Assembly: GCF_029813115.1 (NCBI RefSeq)
Contig: NZ_JAPZDS010000015.1
Location: 57,779-121,778, forward strand
Length of the DNA: 64,000 bases
Direction: 5' to 3'
Origin: Aureimonas sp. SK2
GTDB taxonomy: Bacteria; Pseudomonadota; Alphaproteobacteria; Rhizobiales; Rhizobiaceae
A program made the position numbers and the translations under genes. Each line of letters begins with the position of its first letter. Position 1 is the first letter of the stretch. The notes beneath the pieces are model-generated. The model was not told where the DNA came from. It searched no databases and saw only the letters and a list, made by a program, of their open reading frames with translations. Shown here one piece after another: positions 57,927 to 64,000 of the stretch.

Positions 57927-58887
57927 CGTCTTAGGCCCGGGCCTGGCCACCACCGTCCAGGACCTCGGCCGTCCCGGCTACTACCATCTCGGCATCCCCG
58001 AGGGCGGCGGCATGGACCGCTTCGCCACGGTGATCGCCAACCTCCTGGTCGGCAACGACGCAAACGCGGCGCTCCTCGAGGCGACCTTCATGGGGCCGGA
58101 GCTTGAGTTCACGAAGGACACGTCCGTCGCGGTGACGGGCGGCGAGCTGCCGCCGAAGGTCAACGGCGAGGAGCGGCCGACTTGGGAAAGCTTCCCCGTG
58201 AAGGCCGGCGACCGCCTCTCCTTCGGCTTCCTGAAGGGGGGCGCCCGCGCCTATATCGCGATCTCCGGCGGCATCGACGTGCCCCTCGTGCTCGGCTCGC
58301 GCACGACCTATGTGCTCGGCGCGCTGGGCGGCTTCGAGGGTCGTGCCCTGAAGGCGGGCGACGTCCTTTTCGTCGGCGAGGGGTCGAACACGGTCGGACG
58401 CAGCCTTCCCGTCCACCTCCGGCGTGCGCGCTCCGACCCGGCCGAGCTGCGCATGCTGCCGGGCCTCTACTGGCACCGGATCACGGAAAGCGCCGGCAAG
58501 CGCTTCTTCTCCGACACCTGGAAGGTCGCGCCCGAAGCCGACCGCATCGGCTACCGCTTCCGGGGCGGGGCGCCGCTGGAGTTCGTGGAGCGCGAGCCGC
58601 CCTTCGGGGCGGGCTCCGACCCGTCCAACATCGTCGATGCCGGCTACCCCTACGGCTCTGTCCAGGTGCCGAGCGGCACGGAGCCGATCGTGCTCCACCG
58701 CGATGCGGTCTCGGGCGGCGGCTACATGATGCTGGGCGTCGTGATCTCGGCCGACATGGACGTGATCGCCCAGCTTCAGCCGCACACGCCCGCCCGCTTC
58801 CAGCCCGTGACGCTGGACGAGGCGCTGGCGGCCAGGGCCGACGCCACCAGAGCGCTCCAGCGCGCCAAGGACCACGTCGCGGGCTGA
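57916..58887 (+). CDS. Carboxyltransferase domain protein, subunit 2 (PxpC/allophanate hydrolase subunit 2-like)
   Basis: The 323-residue CT_A_B (KipA/PxpC) protein has VLGPGLATTVQDLGRPGYYH, IPEGGGMDRFATVIANLLVG, LKGGARAYIAISGGIDVPLV and LGSRTTYVLGALGGFEGR, standard for the family. The C-terminal half has GTEPIVLHRDAVSGGGYMML. It completes the set YcsF-carrier-biotin carboxylase-subunit 1-subunit 2. A small hairpin follows (58946-58965), but no clear terminator, so transcription may run into the second ABC operon. Confidence 0.9.
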   Translation: MAVNVLGPGLATTVQDLGRPGYYHLGIPEGGGMDRFATVIANLLVGNDANAALLEATFMGPELEFTKDTSVAVTGGELPPKVNGEERPTWESFPVKAGDRLSFGFLKGGARAYIAISGGIDVPLVLGSRTTYVLGALGGFEGRALKAGDVLFVGEGSNTVGRSLPVHLRRARSDPAELRMLPGLYWHRITESAGKRFFSDTWKVAPEADRIGYRFRGGAPLEFVEREPPFGAGSDPSNIVDAGYPYGSVQVPSGTEPIVLHRDAVSGGGYMMLGVVISADMDVIAQLQPHTPARFQPVTLDEALAARADATRALQRAKDHVAG

Positions 58888-58945
58888 CCGCCCGCGGCCG
58901 CAGCGGCCGGCCTTGAGCCGGATCCGGGAGGGAGATTCGAAAAAC

Positions 58946-58965
58946 GCCCGGCACCGATGCCGGGC
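58946..58965. repeat. Intergenic hairpin between the carboxyltransferase and second ABC operon
   Basis: GCCCGGCA and TGCCGGGC pair around CCGA. The T-run that would make a terminator is on the minus-strand side only. It may be a weak attenuator or nothing functional. Confidence 0.4.
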
Positions 58966-59028
58966 GGGAGACGGCGCACGGCCCGATGGCCTGAGACCCC
59001 TTCCGCGCAGACAGGAAAGGAAAGGCGC

Positions 59029-59787
59029 ATGAACAGCTTGAGGGCGGACGCCGTGTCCGTCGCCTTTGCCGGCCTGAAGGCCCTGTCCGCCGTCGATCTC
59101 GCGCTGGAGCCGGGTCGGATCACCGGCCTGATCGGGCCGAACGGGGCGGGCAAGACGACGCTGGTCAACGTCATGACCGGCTTTCAGGCCCCGACGGAGG
59201 GCGCCGTGCGCCTCGGCGACGCGAAGCTTTCCGGCCTCAAGCCTTTCCAGGTCCGCCGCCGCGGGGTGGCCCGCACCTTCCAGGGCGGGCGGCTGTTCCG
59301 CGACCTGCCCGTGATCGACAATCTGGAGGTGACGGGCGTCGGGCTCGGCCTGTCCCGCCGGCAGGCGCTGGCCGAGGCGGAGGCGATGCTCGCCTGGATG
59401 GGCATCGCCGAGCTCGGGTCCCGGATCGCCGGCACGCTGCCCTATACGGACGAGCGGCGCGTCGCCATCGGCCGCGCCCTGATGGGCCGTCCGTCCTTCG
59501 TGCTCCTCGACGAGCCGGCGGCGGGCATGAGCGGGGTGGAGGCCGCCGACCTTTCCGCCCTGATCCGGCGCATCGCCGGGGAGCTCGGCTGCGGCGTCCT
59601 CCTGATCGAGCACAATGTCGGGTTGGTGCTGGGCCTGTGCGAGCACATCGTGGTCCTGGATTCGGGCGCCGTGATCGAGGAGGGGCCGCCCGCCGCCATC
59701 CGCGCCAGCGAGCGGGTGCGCCACGCCTACATGGGAACGGCCGCCGACGCGCCGGTTCCGGTGGAAGCCCTGGAGGTGGTCGGTTGA
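59029..59787 (+). CDS. Branched-chain-amino-acid-type ABC transporter ATPase (LivG-like)
   Basis: The 252-residue ATPase has Walker A IGPNGAGKTTLVNVMTGFQA, Q-loop ARTFQGGRLFRDLPVIDNLE, Walker B FVLLDEPAAGMSGVEAADLS and LLIEHNVGLV with the switch His. The signature reads LPYTDERRVAIGRAL, not LSGGQ; LivG proteins also deviate here (LAYGQQRRLEIA), so it is likely active. AAAGGAAAGG precedes ATG 59029. It starts the second HAAT-type operon. Confidence 0.9.
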   Translation: MNSLRADAVSVAFAGLKALSAVDLALEPGRITGLIGPNGAGKTTLVNVMTGFQAPTEGAVRLGDAKLSGLKPFQVRRRGVARTFQGGRLFRDLPVIDNLEVTGVGLGLSRRQALAEAEAMLAWMGIAELGSRIAGTLPYTDERRVAIGRALMGRPSFVLLDEPAAGMSGVEAADLSALIRRIAGELGCGVLLIEHNVGLVLGLCEHIVVLDSGAVIEEGPPAAIRASERVRHAYMGTAADAPVPVEALEVVG

Positions 59788-60518
59788 GCCTTCTCGAACT
59801 CTCCGGCGTCACCATCCGCTACGGCCGGCTCACCGCCGTGCGCGAGGTCTCCCTGTCCCTGAAGGAGGGCGAGATCCTCTTCGTCACCGGCCCGAACGGC
59901 GCCGGCAAGTCCTCGCTGATGCGCGCGATCGCCGGCGTCACGCGGCCGGCCGAGGGCACGATCCGCTTCCACGGCGACGACATCACCGCCGAGAAGCCCG
60001 AGGCGATCGCGCGCCGGGGCGTCTCCATGGTGCCGGAGGGGCGCGAGGTCTTCGGCTCGCTGACCATCGAGGAGAACCTCCTGGTCGGCACCGGCATGCG
60101 GGCGCGGGAGCCCGGCGCCAAGGCGCGAACCGCCGCCGAACTCCAGTCTGTCTACGACACGTTCCCGATCCTGAAGGAGCGCCGCCATGCCCAGGCCGGC
60201 CTCCTGTCGGGCGGCCAGCAGCAGATGCTGGTCATCGGCCGGGCGCTGATGACCGGCCCGAGGCTCGTCGCCATCGACGAGCCCTCGCTGGGCCTTGCCC
60301 CCAACATCACCGACCAGGTCTACGAGCGCCTGATCGCGCTCCAGCGCCAGCGCTCGCTCACCCTGCTGATCGTCGAGCAGAGCTCCACCCGCGCGGTCAT
60401 GGTCGGCGGGCGCATGATCCTGATGCGCGGCGGGCGCGTCCTTCTCGACGGGGACGCGCGCGAACTCGGGGACGGCGAGGCCATCAAGGCCGCCTATTTC
60501 GGCTACGAGGACCACTGA
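59784..60518 (+). CDS. Branched-chain-amino-acid-type ABC transporter ATPase (LivF-like)
   Basis: A 244-residue ATPase starting with TTG 59784, which overlaps the previous stop and has GGAGG seven bases upstream; no ATG is suitable. It has Walker A VTGPNGAGKSSLMRAIAGVT, signature LLSGGQQQMLVIGRALMT, Walker B LVAIDEPSLGLAPNITDQV and LLIVEQSSTRA. It is coupled to the LivG-like gene before it and lies 2 bp before the permease gene. Confidence 0.9.
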   Translation: MSLLELSGVTIRYGRLTAVREVSLSLKEGEILFVTGPNGAGKSSLMRAIAGVTRPAEGTIRFHGDDITAEKPEAIARRGVSMVPEGREVFGSLTIEENLLVGTGMRAREPGAKARTAAELQSVYDTFPILKERRHAQAGLLSGGQQQMLVIGRALMTGPRLVAIDEPSLGLAPNITDQVYERLIALQRQRSLTLLIVEQSSTRAVMVGGRMILMRGGRVLLDGDARELGDGEAIKAAYFGYEDH

Positions 60519-60520
60519 CC

Positions 60521-61426
60521 ATGCTGCAGGTCGTCTTCGACGCTCTTTCGCTCGGCTCCCTCTACGCACTCGGGGCGCTCGGCATCGCGCTGATCTTCGG
60601 CGTCATGCGCCTCGTCAACTTCGCCCATGGCGACGTCATCGCCTTCTCGATCTTCGCGCTCCTCTGGCCCTCGACCGACGCGATGGCGATCGTCTTCGCC
60701 GGGCAGCTGCCCCCGTATCTCCTCGTCCCCTTCGTGCTTCTGGTCGGCGCCGGCCTCTCGGTGCTCTGCGAGATGACGGTGTTCCGGCGCTTCCGACACG
60801 CCAGCCCGGCCACGATGATGATCGCCTCCTTCGCGCTCGGCTTCGTGATCCGCTACTTCCTGCTGATGCTCTTCACGAGCCGGCCGAAGTCGATCTCGCT
60901 CCTGCCCGGCCTGTCGCAGCCGGTGGAGATCCTGGGCGCCCGCCTGCCGCTCCTCCAGCTCATCACGATCCTCGCCACGCTCGCCATCCTGGCCGCCCTG
61001 ACCGTCTTCCTGCGCCGCACCCGCTTCGGACTGGAGATGCGCGCGGCGGCCGAGAACTTCTCCATGGCGCGCATGCTGGGGGTCCGGGCCAACCGCGTGA
61101 TCACCATGGCCTTCGCCCTGTCGGGGGCGCTCGCGGCCGCGATCGGCCTGATCTTCGGCGCGCAGACCGGCACCGCCGACATCCAGATGGGCGCCTCGCT
61201 GATGCTGATGGCCTTCATCGCAACCGTGATCGGCGGACTCGGGAGTCTGGCCGGCGCCGTTCTCGCCGGCTTCCTCCTCGGCGCAGCCTCCGTCGTCATG
61301 CAGGTCGCCCTGCCGCTCGACGCGCGCGCCTTCCGCGACGCCTTCGTCTTCGCCGCCGTGATCCTGGTGCTCCTGTTCCGCCCGCAGGGCCTGATCGCCG
61401 CGCGCGGCACCAAGGAAAGGGTCTGA
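60521..61426 (+). CDS. Branched-chain-amino-acid-type ABC permease (LivH-like)
   Basis: The 301-residue protein has eight or so membrane helices and LivH features: LYALGALGIALIFGVMRLVN, FAHGDVIAFSIFAL, FRRFRHASPATMMIASFALG and LRRTRFGLEMRAAAENFSMA, with the loop near the ATPases. It ends LLFRPQGLIAARG, as usual. It lies between the ATPase and LivM-like genes, 2 bp and 5 bp away. Confidence 0.91.
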   Translation: MLQVVFDALSLGSLYALGALGIALIFGVMRLVNFAHGDVIAFSIFALLWPSTDAMAIVFAGQLPPYLLVPFVLLVGAGLSVLCEMTVFRRFRHASPATMMIASFALGFVIRYFLLMLFTSRPKSISLLPGLSQPVEILGARLPLLQLITILATLAILAALTVFLRRTRFGLEMRAAAENFSMARMLGVRANRVITMAFALSGALAAAIGLIFGAQTGTADIQMGASLMLMAFIATVIGGLGSLAGAVLAGFLLGAASVVMQVALPLDARAFRDAFVFAAVILVLLFRPQGLIAARGTKERV

Positions 61427-61431
61427 CCGCC

Positions 61432-62517
61432 ATGGCCACGTCCTCCGCGTCGCTGAGCCCTGTCGCGCCGCTCGCCGAGCCGCGGAAGCCGCCCCGCTTC
61501 GCGCTCGCCCGCCGCACGATCCTGACGCCCGTCCTCCTGTCGCTGATCCTCCTCGCCATCGCCGTGGTCACGGTCTGGACCGGCTCGCGGCCCTTCAACC
61601 AGACGGTGATCGACGTCTTCGTGCGCGTCACCTTCGTGGTCGGCCTCTACATCTTCATCGGCAATTCCGGCGTCCTGTCCTTCGGCCATGTCGGTTTCGC
61701 GTGCCTGGGCGGCTACATGGCGGCCTGGCTCACCATCAACCCGGTGATGAAGGCGAGCGCGCTGCCGGGCCTGCCCGACCTCATCCTCTCCGCACGCCTG
61801 CCCTACTGGCAGTCGGCCGCGATCGCCGCGCTCTTCGCCGGGCTCGCCGCCCTCGTCGTCGGGCGCATCCTGATGCGCCTGTCGGGCATCGCCGCCTCCA
61901 TCGCGACCTTCGCGGTGCTTGCGATGATCAACACCGTCTACGCCAACTGGGATTCGGTGACGGGCGGAACGTCCTCCGTCGTCGGCATCCCGATCGTGCG
62001 CACGATCTGGCCCTATCTGATCGGGGCCGTGGTCGCGGTCTTCGTCGCCTGGGCGCACGCCATCTCGCGTGCCGGCCTGGCGCTCCGGGCCGCGCGCGAC
62101 GAGCCGACGGCGGCCGCGGCGTCCGGCATCGACATTCCGCGTGAGCGCCTCGTCGCCTTCACCGTCTCGGGTGCGGTGATGGGCATGGGCGGCGCGCTGA
62201 TGGCCCATTCGGTGGGCGTCGTCACGCCCGACACCTTCTATCTCGGCCTCACCTTCATCACGCTCTCCATGCTCGTCGTCGGCGGCATGAACAGCCTGAC
62301 CGGGGCGGTGCTCGGCACCGTCATCCTGTCCGCCCTGATCCAGGTCCTGCGCTGGTTCGAGGCGGGGGTGGAGATCGGCGGCACGCCCTTCGCCCTGCCG
62401 AAGGGCCTCCAGGAGATCGCGCTCGGCGTGATCATGATCGTGATCCTGGCGCTGCGCCCGGCCGGCCTCTTCGGCCGGAGCGAGATCACGCTTCGTCGAA
62501 AGAACAACAAACCCTGA
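61432..62517 (+). CDS. Branched-chain-amino-acid-type ABC permease (LivM-like)
   Basis: The 361-residue permease has a polar N-terminus (about 1-35) and about ten helices. Typical parts are IFIGNSGVLSFGHVGFACLG, RLSGIAASIATFAVLAMINT, SRAGLALRAARDEPTAAAAS and FITLSMLVVGGMNSLTGAVL. It ends LALRPAGLFGRSEITLRRK. It pairs with the LivH-like gene in the translocation pore. The substrate is not known. Confidence 0.91.
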   Translation: MATSSASLSPVAPLAEPRKPPRFALARRTILTPVLLSLILLAIAVVTVWTGSRPFNQTVIDVFVRVTFVVGLYIFIGNSGVLSFGHVGFACLGGYMAAWLTINPVMKASALPGLPDLILSARLPYWQSAAIAALFAGLAALVVGRILMRLSGIAASIATFAVLAMINTVYANWDSVTGGTSSVVGIPIVRTIWPYLIGAVVAVFVAWAHAISRAGLALRAARDEPTAAAASGIDIPRERLVAFTVSGAVMGMGGALMAHSVGVVTPDTFYLGLTFITLSMLVVGGMNSLTGAVLGTVILSALIQVLRWFEAGVEIGGTPFALPKGLQEIALGVIMIVILALRPAGLFGRSEITLRRKNNKP

Positions 62518-62560
62518 TCCCGCCGGCATGACGCCGGACGGTCCAGCAAAGGAGACGTGC

Positions 62561-63754
62561 ATGACAAAGACCCAGCATCTTGTCGCAGCGGCCCTCGCTT
62601 CGGTGTGTCTCACCGCGCCGGCCTTTGCGGACGACGACACGATCAAGATCGGCTTCGCCACGGCCGAGTCCGGCTTCATGGAGGCCTACGACAAGCCGGC
62701 GACGGACGCCGCGCTGATCCGCATCGACGAGATCAACAAGGCCGGCGGCCTTCTCGGCAAGCAGATCGAGGTGGTGAAGGCCGACACCAAGTCCGACCGC
62801 GCTGAAGGCGCCAAGGCGGGCCTCACCGTGATCGACCAGGGCGCCGACCTCGTGGTCGTCTCCTGCGACTACGATTTCGGGGCGCCCGCCGCGCTCGCCG
62901 CCGAGGACGCGGGCAAGGTCTCGTTCTTCCTGTGCGCCGAATCAGTCAAGGCGGGCATCCAGGGCGTCGGCCCCTTGTCCTTCTCGGCCTCCGTGCTCGC
63001 CCCGGTGCAGGGCGCGGCCATGTCGGAATGGGCCTTCAAGGAGCGCGACGCCAAGAGCTTCTACAAGCTCCTCGACACCTGGACGGTCTACAACAAGGGC
63101 ATCTGCGACGGCTTCGACTGGATGATGCCCAAGCTCGAGGCGCAAGGGGCCAAGCTCGTCGGCGAGGACACGTTCAAGAACGAGGACGCCTCGATCGCCG
63201 CCCAGATCACCCGCATCAAGTCGCTCCCCGAAGAGCCGGACGCGATCATGCTCTGCACCATGATGCCGGGCGGCGTCTCGGCGGTGAAGCAGATCCGGGC
63301 CGCCGGCATCAACTCGATGATCCTCGTCGGCTCGGGCATGGACGGCAGCTACTGGCTGCCCGCGGTGCCCGACCTCTCGAACTTCTTCATTCCCGTCCAG
63401 GGCTCGATCTACGGCGACGACCCGCGCGAGGCCGTGAAGTCGTTCAACGCCGCCTTCAAGGAGCGCACCGGCGCCGATCCGTCCAGCCAGTACGCCTATC
63501 CCGGCTACGTGATGGTGGACGTCTGGGCCAAGGCCGTCGAGCGCGCCGGCACGACGGAGGCCGAGGCCGTGGTGGCCGAACTCGAGAAGATGAAGGACGA
63601 GCCGACCGCCTTCGGCCCCCGCACCTTCACCGCCGAGCTGCACCACCAGAACAACGCGAACTACCTCGTCGTGGGGGTCGAGAAGGGCAAGCCGGGCGTC
63701 GTCGGCGAGTGGACCCTGTCCGAGCCGGTGCCGATGGACGCGATCCTGAAGTAA
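62561..63754 (+). CDS. ABC transporter substrate-binding protein, branched-chain amino acid/amide type
   Basis: The 397-residue protein has a signal peptide (MTKTQHLVAAALASVCLTAP, then AFA) and a periplasmic-binding type I fold. IKIGFATAESGFMEAYDKPA and EINKAGGLLGKQIEVVKADT open it, and VVVSCDYDFGAPAALAAEDA lines the pocket. AAAGGAGA precedes ATG 62561. It is distinct from UrtA and closes the operon, which is followed by a strong terminator. The aromatic and charged residues that choose the ligand cannot be read by eye. Confidence 0.9.
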   Translation: MTKTQHLVAAALASVCLTAPAFADDDTIKIGFATAESGFMEAYDKPATDAALIRIDEINKAGGLLGKQIEVVKADTKSDRAEGAKAGLTVIDQGADLVVVSCDYDFGAPAALAAEDAGKVSFFLCAESVKAGIQGVGPLSFSASVLAPVQGAAMSEWAFKERDAKSFYKLLDTWTVYNKGICDGFDWMMPKLEAQGAKLVGEDTFKNEDASIAAQITRIKSLPEEPDAIMLCTMMPGGVSAVKQIRAAGINSMILVGSGMDGSYWLPAVPDLSNFFIPVQGSIYGDDPREAVKSFNAAFKERTGADPSSQYAYPGYVMVDVWAKAVERAGTTEAEAVVAELEKMKDEPTAFGPRTFTAELHHQNNANYLVVGVEKGKPGVVGEWTLSEPVPMDAILK

Positions 63755-63778
63755 GCGGCGGCGCTTAGCATTCCGCGA

Positions 63779-63816
63779 AAGAGGTCCGGTCGCCGCAAAG
63801 TGGCCGGACCTCTTCG
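63779..63816 (+). terminator. Terminator of the second ABC operon
   Basis: An 11-bp perfect stem (AAGAGGTCCGG 63779-63789 with CCGGACCTCTT 63804-63814) and a 14-nt loop. Preceding A residues and a short T/C tail make it possibly bidirectional. Confidence 0.75.
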
Positions 63817-63883
63817 CATGTCGCCTCGTCTACGACCTGCTACGGTGCCTCGGACAGTCGAGAGAAGCCTCGATATTTCCACT

Positions 63884-63966
63884 GTCATCCTTGGGCCTGA
63901 CCCGAGGATCTGCGACGGATCGGCGCCTCGACGTGGGTCGATCCTCGGGTCAGGCCCAAGGATGAC
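63884..63966. repeat. Long inverted repeat (27-bp perfect arms, 29-nt spacer)
   Basis: The left arm (63884-63910) and right arm (63940-63966) are perfect complements. The sequence resembles the TCATCCTTGGGCCTGACCC-type palindromes scattered in many alphaproteobacterial genomes, so it is probably one copy of a dispersed element. No gene overlaps it. The rest of 63817-64000 shows nothing recognisable. Confidence 0.88.
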
Positions 63967-64000
63967 GGCGGAAAGGAAGGGTATGGCGCTCCGGGGGGCT

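Noticed and set aside
55521..57953. A minus-strand frame of 810 codons
   Set aside because: Antisense to the carrier, biotin carboxylase and carboxyltransferase genes; its composition is that of a shadow frame.
59405..59460. Loss of the LSGGQ signature in the LivG-like ATPase as a sign of inactivity
   Set aside because: LivG-type proteins commonly deviate here, and Walker A, Walker B and the switch histidine are intact.

Overview
The window is a 64-kb piece of a GC-rich alphaproteobacterial chromosome, most likely a member of the Rhizobiales (order-level call). The evidence is the conserved block mnmE-rho-hemJ-hemE | maf-aroE-coaE-dnaQ-secB-fxsA-Tim44-mltA-smr, the hslU/hslV/his/coaA block, a DUF1236 and a DUF1402 protein, and TTTCACGTGAAA-type parS motifs. 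No rRNA, tRNA, CRISPR array or transposase gene was found.

Left part (1-34.3 kb) looks like the replication-origin neighbourhood. Genes left of about 6 kb (GNAT, mnmE, ybaK, rho, gntK, hemJ, hemE) run on the minus strand and maf-aroE-coaE-dnaQ run on the plus strand. The 0.6-kb gap between hemE and maf has an AT-rich tract, one good DnaA-box match and seven GANTC methylation sites within 345 bp, so I read it as oriC. Four near-consensus parS sites lie at 10.6, 16.6, 29.6 and 30.6 kb. Then follow the secB/fxsA and Tim44-mltA-smr-xre groups, a DUF421 membrane protein, DUF1402, an AsnC-type regulator divergent from an Asp/Glu racemase, a class II amidotransferase, ilvD, a GGDEF protein, hslU, a LuxR-solo/AlkB pair, an osmoregulated-glucan protein, and the minus-strand row hisB-DUF2628-hisH-hisA-(Uma2)-hisF-hisE-coaA, with hslV divergent from hisB. 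hslU and hslV, normally adjacent, are 9 kb apart on opposite strands, as expected if the his/coaA/hslV segment inverted.

Middle part (34.3-43.4 kb) is accessory and signalling-rich: GAF-EAL phosphodiesterase, mannitol-dehydrogenase-family enzyme, an atypical SDR lacking the Tyr/Lys pair, a double-domain KaiC-like ATPase overlapping a hybrid histidine kinase, a small lipoprotein and an SH3 protein.

Right part (43.4-63.8 kb) looks like one nitrogen-compound uptake and breakdown locus. A very large protein fuses an NCS1 (purine/cytosine/allantoin-type) permease to a hybrid histidine kinase and overlaps a LuxR-type response regulator. Divergent from it is a full urea-type ABC transporter (urtABCDE). 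Next come a LysR regulator and a divergent five-gene set: LamB/YcsF (PxpA-like) hydrolase, a 77-residue biotin carrier, biotin carboxylase, and the two carboxyltransferase (PxpB/PxpC, allophanate-hydrolase-subunit-like) proteins. A second complete branched-chain-amino-acid-type ABC transporter (two ATPases, two permeases, binding protein) follows. My inference is that an amide, lactam or urea-like compound is sensed, imported, carboxylated on a biotin enzyme and hydrolysed; the substrate is unknown.

Dispersed palindromic elements occur at 4.8 kb, 32.1 kb and at the right end (63.9 kb).
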